Shown in pieces: positions 1-7,922 of a stretch of 64,000 nt of DNA. Each line of letters opens with the position of its first letter. Position 1 is the stretch's first letter. The DNA lies in assembly GCF_000293885.2 (NCBI RefSeq), contig NZ_CP010945.1, positions 1,756,001-1,820,000 on the forward strand. The letters are read 5' to 3'. The stretch comes from Pseudomonas fluorescens NCIMB 11764 (GTDB taxonomy: Bacteria; Pseudomonadota; Gammaproteobacteria; Pseudomonadales; Pseudomonadaceae). The notes beneath the pieces were generated by a model. It made no database searches and had not been told where the DNA came from. It saw nothing but the letters and a program-made list of their open reading frames with translations. The translations under genes and the position numbers were made by a program.

Positions 1-2
1 AG

Positions 3-494
3 GCTTCGACCGATGGTCGTTGGGCGGGAAGCCTGTCTTCCGACATCGATCAGCTGTTGCTGCGTCAGGTGGCAGGTCATCTGGACAGTCAACGCGTGGT
101 GCTGGCGCCGGCAACGCTCGGCTTCACGCCGGACGTTCAGGTGCTGCTGACCATCACGCGCCTGGACTCGGGTGAGTCGCAACCGGCGATCCTTGATGCG
201 CAATGGCGTTTGATCGACCGTCGTGGTCAGGTGCGCGATAACCGCATCATTCATCTGCAGGAACAACACGCCGGCGGTACTGCCGCGCAGGTTCAGGCTC
301 AGGGTGTGTTGTTGCAGAAACTTGCCGAGCAGTTGTCGGTAGCGCTCAAGCCGCTGGCTAACCAGCCACCGATTGCGGAAGCGCCAAAGAAACCGGCTGC
401 CAAGCCTGCGGCGCCAGCGACGGAACAGGAAAAGCAGCCGAAGATTCCGATGGCTTCGCCTATCCGTACCGATATGGAAGTGTTCAGGTTCTAA
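3..494 (+). CDS. PqiC-family ABC transport auxiliary lipoprotein, 3' part
   Basis: The reading frame is open from the window edge, so the N terminus with the expected signal peptide and lipobox is missing. The visible part contains a segment reading SSDIDQLLLRQVAGHLDSQR followed by a beta-rich stretch (VQVLLTITRLDSG, ILDAQWRLIDRRG). This is typical of the PqiC/YmbA (ABC_trans_aux) family, outer-membrane lipoproteins that partner with MCE/PqiB proteins in lipid transport between the envelope membranes. After residue ~120 it ends in a low-complexity Lys/Ala/Pro-rich tail. It is probably the last gene of a pqiAB- or MlaD-like operon, because a strong terminator follows at once. The assignment is by family resemblance only. 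Confidence 0.7.
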   Translation, partial: ASTDGRWAGSLSSDIDQLLLRQVAGHLDSQRVVLAPATLGFTPDVQVLLTITRLDSGESQPAILDAQWRLIDRRGQVRDNRIIHLQEQHAGGTAAQVQAQGVLLQKLAEQLSVALKPLANQPPIAEAPKKPAAKPAAPATEQEKQPKIPMASPIRTDMEVFRF

Positions 495-513
495 GCCTGG
501 ATTGATCCAACAC

Positions 514-540
514 AAAGCCCGCAGAGATGCGGGCTTTGTT
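514..540 (+). terminator. Rho-independent terminator of the PqiC-like gene
   Basis: A ten-pair stem (AAAGCCCGCA / TGCGGGCTTT) with a GAGA loop lies 20 bases after the stop codon and is followed by a short T-rich stretch. Confidence 0.75.
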
Positions 541-574
541 GTTTCTGCAGGTTCATCTCCATTGCCTGTCCCGG

Positions 575-657
575 CCTCATCGCCAGCAGGCTGGCTCCCA
601 CAGGGGACATGTGGACGCCATAGATCCAATGTGGGAGCCAGCCTGCTGGCGATGGGG
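575..657. repeat. REP doublet, family A (GGGAGCCAGCCTGCTGGCGAT type)
   Basis: Two nearly perfect inverted copies, at 578-602 and 630-654, are separated by about 27 bases, so the whole element can fold as one long hairpin. The arms carry the motif TGTGGGAGC and GCTGGCGATG. The same family recurs at 37186-37277 and 52545-52622. It sits between two terminators of convergent genes, as expected for REP/REPIN elements. Confidence 0.85.
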
Positions 658-671
658 CCAGAACAGACAAC

Positions 672-705
672 AAAAAACCCGCAGACAATCACTCATCTGC
701 GGGCT
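672..705 (-). terminator. Rho-independent terminator of the Smp/YtjB-like gene
   Basis: Read on the minus strand, an eight-pair stem CCCGCAGA / TCTGCGGG is followed by a run of six T (A at 672-677 on the plus strand). It lies 23 bases after the stop codon of the minus-strand gene ending at 728. Confidence 0.75.
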
Positions 706-727
706 TCTTCACATCAGGGCCTAAGGT

Positions 728-2257
728 TTACGCCCGGCGCTCATGCATCCGCGCCAGTTGCCGCTCCAGCATCGACGGATAAGGCTCCATCAGCCGCTCT
801 ACACAGCATGCACCCTCAGGGCTGGCAATCGGACGGATCCGCGCACGCTGGCGAATCAGCGCGTCGTCGCTGATCTTGCGCTCCACCAACAGCAGATTGC
901 GGCTGTGTTGCGACAGTGCCAGGGCGTCCTGGGCGGTTTCGGTCAGTAGCAGGTCAATCTGGCTCAAGCCAAACAACTCGTCGCCCAGGGTCAGGCCCAA
1001 CTGCAATTGCAGGGTGATGCCGCTGTCCGCGACTTCGATCTGCAACTGATGGCCCAGCGCCCGCAGCAACTCACCGCAGCAAATGGCGTTGGTCAGGTAG
1101 TCGTCACCGCTGTCTTCGGTGTGGAACACCATCAACGTGCTGCCATCGTTCAGGCTATGCAGTTCGCCCTCATAGAGTGACGCGGCCTGGTCGAGGCAGT
1201 CGCGATAGCGTTTCAGCAATTCTTCCAGGCGCGCACGTGGCAGGCGGCGCAACTGATCCTGGGCGCCCAGTTGCACGGCCAGCACCGCGCTGTGTTGCGG
1301 CACGTTCGATACCTGCGGTTTGACCACTGGCTTCGATGCGCTCGCTACCGACTCGTCACGCAGGTCGGCAAACGCATCGTCGTCATCTTCATCTTCTACG
1401 GTGCTGACGATATGCCGTGGCGCAGGCTTGAGGCCAGCGACAGGCTTGGTTTCGTCGAAGCTCGGATCACGCAGATTGCGCACTTCGAAGGCCGGCTCGT
1501 CGTCGCCGTCTTCGTAATCGTTTTCGTCGTACTCGGGTTCCGGCTCAGGCTCTGGCTCGGCCGGCTCCGGCGCGAAGTTGGCGTGCAGCTGGCGAGCCAG
1601 GTCGCCGATCTCGTCCTGACGCCCGGTTGCCGGGGTGTATTCATCGATGTTGCGCAGCCACACGCGCAATTGCAGCAGCGGTGTGGAGATGTGCCGACCC
1701 AGGCGCAGGCTCAAGGCCAACGACAAGGCCAACAGGATTGCACTCAAGATGCCCATGCTTTGCAGGCTGATGGTCATCGGCTGCTGGAACTGATCCATGT
1801 CCAGGCTGATGCGCAGTTGCCCGGCAGTCACGTCCTGGAAGGTGATCTTGCTCTGGTACATGCCCTCCGCTTCGCCCAGCAGGCTGTGCTTGGGGCGCTG
1901 GCCGGCTTCGGCGAGGATGCGGTTGTCCACGCTGTAGATGGCGGCGTGGGCCACCAGCTTGTTCTTGGTCAGGTTGTTGAGCAGCACGTTGAGGCTGAGG
2001 ATGTCGTTGGACACCAGCAGCTCCGTGGCGGACGTGGCGGTCTGCGTGGTCAGGCTTTCGCCCAGGGCATCCGCCTGCTCGTGCATGGCCTGCTTGAACT
2101 GCAAACCCATCACACAGGCGTAGATCACCAGGGCCAGAGCGACCAGGATCACGTTATGGCTGGCAATGCGCAATGCAATCGGTACACGGCGGTGGCGCAG
2201 TGCACGGAAGATCAGCAGAAAGAAGTTATCGGTTTTTACTGGCGTGGGCCGGTTCAC
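728..2257 (-). CDS. Smp/YtjB (AhpA)-type membrane protein with degenerate cyclase-like C-terminal domain
   Basis: A 509-residue inner-membrane protein. It has a transmembrane segment at ~34-52, a periplasmic part at ~55-165, a second membrane helix at ~168-186 and a HAMP-like stretch at ~187-228. A very acidic Pro/Glu/Asp-rich linker follows at ~229-300. The C-terminal domain, at ~323-490, has the outline of a class III nucleotide cyclase: SAVLAVQL as beta1, LNDGSTLMVF resembling the GDGxxxVF region, LQLGLTLGDEL resembling RIGxHxGE, and LALSQHSRNLLLVE. The first metal-binding aspartate is absent, so catalysis is unlikely. The half before the linker resembles enterobacterial Smp/YtjB, which also neighbours serB. 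The start is GTG and the gene is divergent from serB. Function is unknown; signal transduction is inferred from the architecture. Confidence 0.75.
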   Translation of the reverse strand: MNRPTPVKTDNFFLLIFRALRHRRVPIALRIASHNVILVALALVIYACVMGLQFKQAMHEQADALGESLTTQTATSATELLVSNDILSLNVLLNNLTKNKLVAHAAIYSVDNRILAEAGQRPKHSLLGEAEGMYQSKITFQDVTAGQLRISLDMDQFQQPMTISLQSMGILSAILLALSLALSLRLGRHISTPLLQLRVWLRNIDEYTPATGRQDEIGDLARQLHANFAPEPAEPEPEPEPEYDENDYEDGDDEPAFEVRNLRDPSFDETKPVAGLKPAPRHIVSTVEDEDDDDAFADLRDESVASASKPVVKPQVSNVPQHSAVLAVQLGAQDQLRRLPRARLEELLKRYRDCLDQAASLYEGELHSLNDGSTLMVFHTEDSGDDYLTNAICCGELLRALGHQLQIEVADSGITLQLQLGLTLGDELFGLSQIDLLLTETAQDALALSQHSRNLLLVERKISDDALIRQRARIRPIASPEGACCVERLMEPYPSMLERQLARMHERRA

Positions 2258-2392
2258 TTGAGCTCGGCTCTTTTGTCCGTGAAGTTGACGCGCAGTATAG
2301 CGACAGGCCCTAGACCGGCAAAGCGCTCACGGTGCCCGATGGTCACTGAAAGTGGGTAGAATGCGGTTTTTTTCCACCTGCGGGGGTGCGCC

Positions 2393-3607
2393 TTGCGCGA
2401 AATCGTCCTGATAAACATCACGGGAGTCGACCGTCCGGGTCTGACTGCGGCCATTACCGGCGTTCTGGCCCAGGGTGGTGTGAACATTCTCGACATCGGT
2501 CAGGCGGTGATCCACGACACCCTGTCGTTCGGCATCCTGGTTGAAATTCCTGACACCGAGCAAGGCAACTCGGTGCTCAAGGACATTCTGTTCACGGCTT
2601 ACAAACTCGATCAGCAGGTGCGTTTCACGCCGGTGTCCGAAGATGATTACCAGCAGTGGGTCGGCAATCAGGGCAAAAAGCGCCACATCGTGACGCTATT
2701 GACCCGCAAAGTGACCGCCGGGCAATTGCAGGCCGTGAGCTCGATCACCGCCAAATATGGCCTGAACATCGACCACATCGATCGTCTGTCCGGGCGCATG
2801 CCGCTGGACACGCCGGCTGACAAAGGCAAGGGCTGCATCGAGTTTTCCGTGCGTGGCGAAGCGGCTGATCCGCAAGCGCTGCGGGCCGAGTTCCTCAGCG
2901 TCGCCCAGGAATTGAATGTCGATATCGCCTTCCAGGAAGATTCGCTGTTCCGCCGCAACCGTCGTCTGGCGGTGTTCGACATGGACTCCACACTGATCGA
3001 AGCCGAAGTCATCGACGAATTGGCCAAGGCCGCTGGCGTCGGCGACCAGGTTTCGGAAATCACCGAGCGGGCGATGGCCGGAGAGCTCGACTTCCGCGCC
3101 AGCTTCAAAGAGCGTCTGGCCTTGCTCAAAGGTCTGGACGTCAGCGTGCTGGATTCGATCGGCGCCTCCCTGCGCCTGACCGAAGGTGCCGAAACCCTGT
3201 TTGCCGAACTCAAGCGCCTGGGCTACAAGACTGCGATCTTGTCGGGTGGCTTCACTTACTTCGCCAAGCAATTGCAGGCCAAGCTGGGCATCGACTACGT
3301 GTTCGCCAACGAGCTGGAAGTGGTTGATGGGAAGGTCACCGGCGTGGCGGTCGAGCCGATCGTCGATGCCCAGCGCAAGGCGGATCTGCTGAAGGAGCTG
3401 GCGCACAAGGAAGGTTTGCGTCTGGAGCAGACCATCGCGGTCGGCGACGGTGCCAACGATTTGCCGATGCTGGCGATTGCCGGGCTGGGTGTAGCGTTTC
3501 GCGCCAAACCGCTGGTCAAGCAGTCGGCGAAGCAGGCGATTTCCACCCTTGGGCTGGATGGCGTGCTGTACTTGCTGGGCTTTCGGGACCGTGACGGGCA
3601 GCTCTGA
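2393..3607 (+). CDS. serB: Phosphoserine phosphatase SerB
   Basis: Catalyses the last step of serine synthesis, phosphoserine to serine plus phosphate, in the cytoplasm. The 404-residue protein has two N-terminal ACT-like domains (residues ~4-85 and ~97-180), probably for amino-acid sensing. A HAD hydrolase domain follows, with the nucleophile motif DMDST at 196-200, the SGGFTYF motif near 282 and the metal-binding GDGANDLPML near 350. The start is TTG; it gives the conserved beginning REIVLINITGVDRPG, and no in-frame ATG or GTG lies nearby upstream. It is divergent from the Smp/YtjB-like gene, a pairing also known in other gammaproteobacteria, with a possible -10 (TAGAAT) at 2357-2362. Confidence 0.95.
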   Translation: MREIVLINITGVDRPGLTAAITGVLAQGGVNILDIGQAVIHDTLSFGILVEIPDTEQGNSVLKDILFTAYKLDQQVRFTPVSEDDYQQWVGNQGKKRHIVTLLTRKVTAGQLQAVSSITAKYGLNIDHIDRLSGRMPLDTPADKGKGCIEFSVRGEAADPQALRAEFLSVAQELNVDIAFQEDSLFRRNRRLAVFDMDSTLIEAEVIDELAKAAGVGDQVSEITERAMAGELDFRASFKERLALLKGLDVSVLDSIGASLRLTEGAETLFAELKRLGYKTAILSGGFTYFAKQLQAKLGIDYVFANELEVVDGKVTGVAVEPIVDAQRKADLLKELAHKEGLRLEQTIAVGDGANDLPMLAIAGLGVAFRAKPLVKQSAKQAISTLGLDGVLYLLGFRDRDGQL

Positions 3608-3633
3608 GTTTTCCATAACTCAGAAAGTGCCTT

Positions 3634-3726
3634 TGTGGCGAGGGAGCTTGCTCCCGCTGGGCTGCGAAGCGGCCCCAAAAAATGGACTGCTAGGCAGTCC
3701 AGGCGGGAGCAAGCTCCCTCGCCACA
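3634..3726. repeat. REP doublet, family B (GTGGCGAGGGAGCTTGCTCCC type)
   Basis: The inverted copies start TGTGGCGAGGGAGCTTGCTC and end GAGCAAGCTCCCTCGCCACA, with an inner arm pair around GACTGC/GCAGTC. It lies between the convergent serB and PilZ-like genes. It is the first of six copies of this family here (others at 13260, 33011, 41111, 43704 and 54830). Confidence 0.9.
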
Positions 3727-3742
3727 GTTATCGGATTCACCC

Positions 3743-5530
3743 TCAAAGCGTTTTCCACAACGAATCAAATTCTTCCTCAATACCGACCACGCCGCTCCCC
3801 GCGGCGTTGTCGTTTCTGGTGGCCTCCAGCGAACGATAGGCAAACTGATTGAAGCTGTTGGTGCTCGCCACCCGGCGGTCCAGTCCGGCCCGGCGTTCCT
3901 CGCCATTGGTGTTGATCACCACCTTGTTGCCTTCCTGAAAGGGCAGGCGCGGGGCGAGCAAGGTGGCCGGCAGGTCTATCGCGCTGATCGCGGGCAATAG
4001 CAAGCCTCGCAGATATTGGCTGTGGTCGTCACGGGTGCGCACCAGTTGCAGGCCGCAAGGCTCGGCGTAGGGCGCGACTTGCTCGATACCCATTTGCGTG
4101 CCGCCGCCGCGAACCTGGCGGATCCAGCGCACCACCGCGATGCTCCAGCCCGACCCCGCCGTATCCTCGATGCCCACCATCTCGCCTGCCTGTAACTCGG
4201 CCGGCACGTCACCGGGCCAGGCCAGGCAATAACCGCCCGGGCTGTGATTGATCACCGGCAAGGCGTAGGTCGGAAAGTGACGGTTGCGGTCGGAGTCTTT
4301 TTGATTGTCGTCGTTCTGAAGTTGCGGGTATTCGATTTCTTCGTAGGGCAGCAACGTGTCGGCGGTGCCTTGCGGCGCTGCGTCGAAGGCGTGGTGCCAT
4401 TGGTCTTTTTCCCGAAGGGAGGGCGAGGTCGCCGCGAACTGTGCGCGCCCGGCACCGGGATGTTTCAGGATCTCGCTGAACGGACGCTGCCCGCCCAGAT
4501 AGAAGTGCAGCGCGCTCATGCCCACGCACAAGGTCAAGGTCCCTTGACTGGGCGTGCGCTGGAAACTGCGTTCGACCGCCTGGCCCCAGGCGGCATTCAG
4601 GTGTTGCAGCGTATCCAGGCTCAATCCTGCCGGCACGGGCAGTGGCACCGCACTGTCGGTTTTTTGCAAATGGGCATCAATGGCTGTGACCAGCGGCAGC
4701 GTATCGAGCCCCAGCAAGCATTCCTGTTGCTCGGGCCGGAATTTCGAACGGTAACGCGGCCCGATGTCGAGCTCCGGTGCGACGCCAAACAGTCCGCCGC
4801 TCGCGGATTCCGGTTGCAGCTTGATCAATTTGCTCCACGGCTCCAGCACTTCGGCGAGCCGCGCGATCTGGTTCTGGCGCAGTTGATTGCATCGTGCGGC
4901 GCCCAGCAGCAGTGCGACCACGTACGTCTGTTCGATGCTCAGGGTTTGCGTCTGGCTGGCCAGCTCATCGCGCAGGCTCAGGTGCTGGAGCCGATGAGAA
5001 CAGGCGATCCGATACAGCAGATGCAGTTCCAGCCACACACCTTCCGGCACGGGACAATAGAGCTCGGTGGCGCGGATCAGAGGACCGTTGAGGCAATGGA
5101 TCGCCCGTTGCAATGCTTGGGCCAGCAGCGGCGCGCGGTCCTTGCTGAGGCGCGGCGAGAGGCGCACGACGATCTGTTTATAGCCAATCGCCAAATGACT
5201 TTGCAGCGCCTGGCAAAGGTTGGCGATCTTGCGCGAACGCTCGTCGAGGACAATCGACTGGTACAGGAAGTGCCGCTCCAGGTGTTTGCAAACGTAATAC
5301 ACCTCGGGCCTGAGTAACTCGAGTAATTGCAGACGATTGTCGCTGGGTGTCAGCAGTTGATTCAGTTCGCTCAAGCCTTGATAGAGCTGGCGAGCGGTTT
5401 CGCCGATGTTGGCCTTGGGGAGGTCGGCGATCCAGCGCTTGAGGTCGCGCGGGGTGGCTTCGCAGAACGACAGGCGCAACTGTGCAGGGATCGGCGCGCG
5501 TAGCAAAAGGTGAGGACTGGTCTCATTCAT
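3743..5530 (-). CDS. PilZ-like domain protein of unknown function
   Basis: A 595-residue soluble protein starting MNETSPHLLLRAPIP. The first ~430 residues are helical, Leu/Arg-rich and without a domain I recognise. The C-terminal ~170 residues are beta-rich and contain NHSPGGYCLAW, which fits the [D/N]xSxxG half of the PilZ cyclic-di-GMP motif. The RxxxR half is not evident. In P. aeruginosa a homologous gene of unknown role lies in the same serB-psd neighbourhood next to fimX. No fimX-like GGDEF-EAL gene is present here. An upstream extension to 5716 in the same frame has no ribosome site and would run into the lectin promoter, so the ATG at 5530 is preferred. Role in c-di-GMP signalling is inferred only. 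Confidence 0.65.
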   Translation of the reverse strand: MNETSPHLLLRAPIPAQLRLSFCEATPRDLKRWIADLPKANIGETARQLYQGLSELNQLLTPSDNRLQLLELLRPEVYYVCKHLERHFLYQSIVLDERSRKIANLCQALQSHLAIGYKQIVVRLSPRLSKDRAPLLAQALQRAIHCLNGPLIRATELYCPVPEGVWLELHLLYRIACSHRLQHLSLRDELASQTQTLSIEQTYVVALLLGAARCNQLRQNQIARLAEVLEPWSKLIKLQPESASGGLFGVAPELDIGPRYRSKFRPEQQECLLGLDTLPLVTAIDAHLQKTDSAVPLPVPAGLSLDTLQHLNAAWGQAVERSFQRTPSQGTLTLCVGMSALHFYLGGQRPFSEILKHPGAGRAQFAATSPSLREKDQWHHAFDAAPQGTADTLLPYEEIEYPQLQNDDNQKDSDRNRHFPTYALPVINHSPGGYCLAWPGDVPAELQAGEMVGIEDTAGSGWSIAVVRWIRQVRGGGTQMGIEQVAPYAEPCGLQLVRTRDDHSQYLRGLLLPAISAIDLPATLLAPRLPFQEGNKVVINTNGEERRAGLDRRVASTNSFNQFAYRSLEATRNDNAAGSGVVGIEEEFDSLWKTL

Positions 5531-5649
5531 GCCGTGAACAAACTCCAACCGGGAAAATGGGCAGTGAATGACCTGACTGTAGCAGTTCTGGTCGGCGACC
5601 GTTTGTCTGTCAGCCGAGTGAGGTTCGAGTGTGCTACTAATCTGACAGA

Positions 5650-5669
5650 CGTGCGACTGGATACGCACG
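5650..5669. repeat. Short inverted repeat upstream of the lectin gene
   Basis: CGTGCG and CGCACG flank eight bases, 60-80 bases before the lectin start. It could be an operator or a hairpin in the leader. A possible -10 (TACTAAT) lies just before it near 5635. Nothing identifies a regulator. Confidence 0.3.
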
Positions 5670-5729
5670 GTCGTACGGCCTGCTGCCTGTGCCGGGCAGG
5701 TCTCTCGTAACTTCAAGGAGATGAAGTTT

Positions 5730-6131
5730 ATGTCTAGATACGTAGTGGCAAATCAATGGGGCGGTAGTTCTGCACCCTGGCATCCGGGCGGAGACTGGAC
5801 GTTAGGCGCGCGGGACAACCAGAAGGTTGTCGCGATCGAGATCAAGTCGAGCGATGGCGGCAAGAGCTTCACCGGCACCATGACGTACGCGGGTGAAGGT
5901 CCCATTGGCTTCAAGGCTCAGCGCACGGGCCAGAACCAGTACAACGTTGAAAACCAGTGGGGCGGTAACGACGCTCCATGGCATCCGGGTGGCAAGTGGG
6001 TCATCGGGGGGCGGGACAATCAGAACGTTGTCGCGTTGAGCGTGACCTCCAGTGATGGAGGGAAAAACCTCAGTGGCACCAATACCTACGCCAACGAAGG
6101 ACCGATCGGTTTTCGTGGACAGATAGAGTAG
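5730..6131 (+). CDS. OAA/PFL-family high-mannose-binding lectin
   Basis: A 133-residue protein built of two homologous repeats of ~67 residues. Each has NQWGG..APWHPGG near its start, a G-x-R-D-N segment, and a terminal EGPIGF. This is the pattern of Oscillatoria agardhii agglutinin and the Pseudomonas fluorescens lectin, compact beta-barrels that bind the branched core of high-mannose glycans. Residues known to shape the two sugar sites appear conserved: Trp10, Arg95, Glu123 and Gly124 for one, and Trp77, Arg28, Glu56 and Gly57 for the other. No signal peptide is visible. The ATG at 5730 has AAGGAG nine bases upstream. The earlier in-frame ATG at 5721 directly abuts that site and is unlikely. 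The natural ligand in Pseudomonas is unknown. Confidence 0.9.
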   Translation: MSRYVVANQWGGSSAPWHPGGDWTLGARDNQKVVAIEIKSSDGGKSFTGTMTYAGEGPIGFKAQRTGQNQYNVENQWGGNDAPWHPGGKWVIGGRDNQNVVALSVTSSDGGKNLSGTNTYANEGPIGFRGQIE

Positions 6132-6147
6132 GGGCACCACCGAAATG

Positions 6148-6180
6148 TCCGACCCCACGAAGACGTTCGTGGGGTTCGGA
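6148..6180. terminator. Hairpin between lectin gene and psd
   Basis: A long stem (ACCCCACGAA / TTCGTGGGGT region) with a GACG loop lies 17 bases after the lectin stop and 9 bases from the psd stop. There is no clear T-run on either side. It probably separates the two convergent transcripts. Confidence 0.55.
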
Positions 6181-6188
6181 TCAGGGGA

Positions 6189-7049
6189 TCAGGCTTTTGG
6201 CAGGCCCATGCCCTGGCCCATCTGCACCGGCGAACCGGCCGCCAGTTCTTCAGCCCACTGCACTTGATCAGGGCCGAACAGCACTACAGCCGTCGAACCC
6301 AGCTTGAAACGACCCAGTTCCGCACCTTTTTCCAGGTGGATCGGCGCACGAGCCGCTTCGTCGTAGCGGAAGGTTTTCAGCTCGCGCTTCGGTGGCGTCA
6401 CCAGGCCCGCCCAGACGGTTTCGATCGATGCGACGATCATCGCGCCCACCAGCACCACGGCCATCGGCCCGCGCTCGGTGTCGAAAATGCACGCCACACG
6501 CTCGTTGCGGGCAAACAATTCCGGAACGTTTTCAGCGGTGGTCTGATTGACCGAGAAAATCCGGCCTGGAATGTAGACCATCTCGCGCAATGTGCCGGCC
6601 AGCGGCATGTGCACGCGGTGATAGTCCTTCGGTGACAGGTAAATGGTCGCGAAATCACCGCCCATGAACGGCGCTGCGTTGGCAGCGTCACCGCCCAGCA
6701 ACTCCAGCACGCTGAAGCTGTGGCCCTTGGCCTGGAACACGCGACCGTGTTCGATCGGACCGAGCTGGCTGACCGCGCCGTCGGCCGGGCTGAGGATCGC
6801 GCCCGGGGTTTCGTCCAGCGGACGAGCGCCGTCTTTCAACGCGCGGGTGAAGAACGCGTTGAAGTGCTCGTAGGCGGTCAGGTCTTCGACCAGGGCCTGG
6901 GACATGTCCACCTGATAGCGCTTGGCGAACCACGCGGTGAACGCATTCTTGAACCAGCGCACGCGGCATTCGGCGATGCAGCCGGCCAGTCGCGAGAGCA
7001 AGTGGTGGGGCAGCAGGTATTGGCTGAGGATAAACAAACGCTTATTCAT
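6189..7049 (-). CDS. psd: Phosphatidylserine decarboxylase
   Basis: Makes phosphatidylethanolamine from phosphatidylserine at the inner membrane. The 286-residue proenzyme carries the LGST self-cleavage motif at 250-253; Ser252 becomes the pyruvoyl group of the alpha chain. Length and the conserved stretches ([35 protein letters not shown]) match the bacterial type I family. It begins 18 bases after the stop of rhdA and probably shares its transcript. Confidence 0.95.
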   Translation of the reverse strand: MNKRLFILSQYLLPHHLLSRLAGCIAECRVRWFKNAFTAWFAKRYQVDMSQALVEDLTAYEHFNAFFTRALKDGARPLDETPGAILSPADGAVSQLGPIEHGRVFQAKGHSFSVLELLGGDAANAAPFMGGDFATIYLSPKDYHRVHMPLAGTLREMVYIPGRIFSVNQTTAENVPELFARNERVACIFDTERGPMAVVLVGAMIVASIETVWAGLVTPPKRELKTFRYDEAARAPIHLEKGAELGRFKLGSTAVVLFGPDQVQWAEELAAGSPVQMGQGMGLPKA

Positions 7050-7067
7050 TAACTGTCCTTAAAAACC

Positions 7068-7883
7068 TTAAATCTCTACAGGCGTATCGGGATGGTTGCC
7101 CCATTCGCCCCAGGAGCCGGCGTAGCCTTTGACCCGCGGATAACCGAGGGACTTGGCCACCAGATAGGTGAAACCAGAACGGTGGTGAGTCTGGCAGTGG
7201 GTAATCACTTCTTTGTCTTTGCTGATCCCGAGTTGTTCGAGGATCTGCGGCATGTCGGTACGGATGCGCAGGTTCCGCGCCCGGTCCATGCCCGCGGTCC
7301 ATTCGAAATTGACCGCGCCGGGAATGTGTCCGGCCTTGGCCGCCAGGACTTTCTCGCCGGAGTACTCCAGCGGCCCGCGCGCGTCCCAGATCGCCAGGTC
7401 GGGGGCACCGAGGCGGCTTTGCAGGTACTCGCGGGTGGCGGTGGGTTCATCGTGCAGGGTCAGGGCAACCGGGCCGCCGACCGCGGGAGGGATCTGGATC
7501 GACATGGGCAAGCCTTCTGCCAGCCACGCCGTAAGGCCGCCATCGACATAGTGGTACTTGCTGTGGCCGATGACGTCCAGCAGCCAGATAAAACGCCCGG
7601 CCCAACCGCCGCCTTCGTCGTCATACACGACGTAGACCGCGTCGGGGTTGTGGCCCAGCTCACCGAACAACGCTTCGAGTGCCGCGTGCGGCGGCATCAA
7701 GCCTGGCGCCGGCGGCTGTCCGAGTTGCGTGCGTTTCGGATCGACAAAACGCGCACCGGGAATATGCCCTTCGGCATAGCGGGCACTGCTGGTCAGGTCC
7801 ACCAGAATCAGTTCGCGGGCGTCGAGACGGGCGAGCAAGTCGCTCGGCTCGATCACCAGCGGCAAGCCAGAGAAGTCAGACAT
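7068..7883 (-). CDS. rhdA: Thiosulfate sulfurtransferase (rhodanese) RhdA
   Basis: A 271-residue tandem rhodanese protein: inactive domain at ~10-130 and active domain at ~150-270. The active-site loop is CQTHHR with the persulfide cysteine at residue 230. The same loop and position are known from Azotobacter vinelandii RhdA, where it differs from the usual CRxGx[R/T] loop. It transfers sulfur from thiosulfate to cyanide or other acceptors. The start at ATG 7883 gives MSDFSGLPLVIEPSDLL; an upstream extension to 7901 adds six residues with no support. It sits just upstream of psd. Confidence 0.93.
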   Translation of the reverse strand: MSDFSGLPLVIEPSDLLARLDARELILVDLTSSARYAEGHIPGARFVDPKRTQLGQPPAPGLMPPHAALEALFGELGHNPDAVYVVYDDEGGGWAGRFIWLLDVIGHSKYHYVDGGLTAWLAEGLPMSIQIPPAVGGPVALTLHDEPTATREYLQSRLGAPDLAIWDARGPLEYSGEKVLAAKAGHIPGAVNFEWTAGMDRARNLRIRTDMPQILEQLGISKDKEVITHCQTHHRSGFTYLVAKSLGYPRVKGYAGSWGEWGNHPDTPVEI

Positions 7884-7922
7884 GTGAGGTCTCCAGGGCA
7901 TAAAGGGGAGGATTGTAGCGGG

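Noticed and set aside
575..660. CRISPR-like repeated units
   Set aside because: Repeats are paired inverted copies scattered between genes, not direct repeats with regular unique spacers, and no cas genes are present. They are REP doublets.
5721..5729. ATG at 5721 as the lectin start
   Set aside because: It directly follows AAGGAG with no spacer; the in-frame ATG nine bases later has ideal spacing and gives the normal lectin N terminus.
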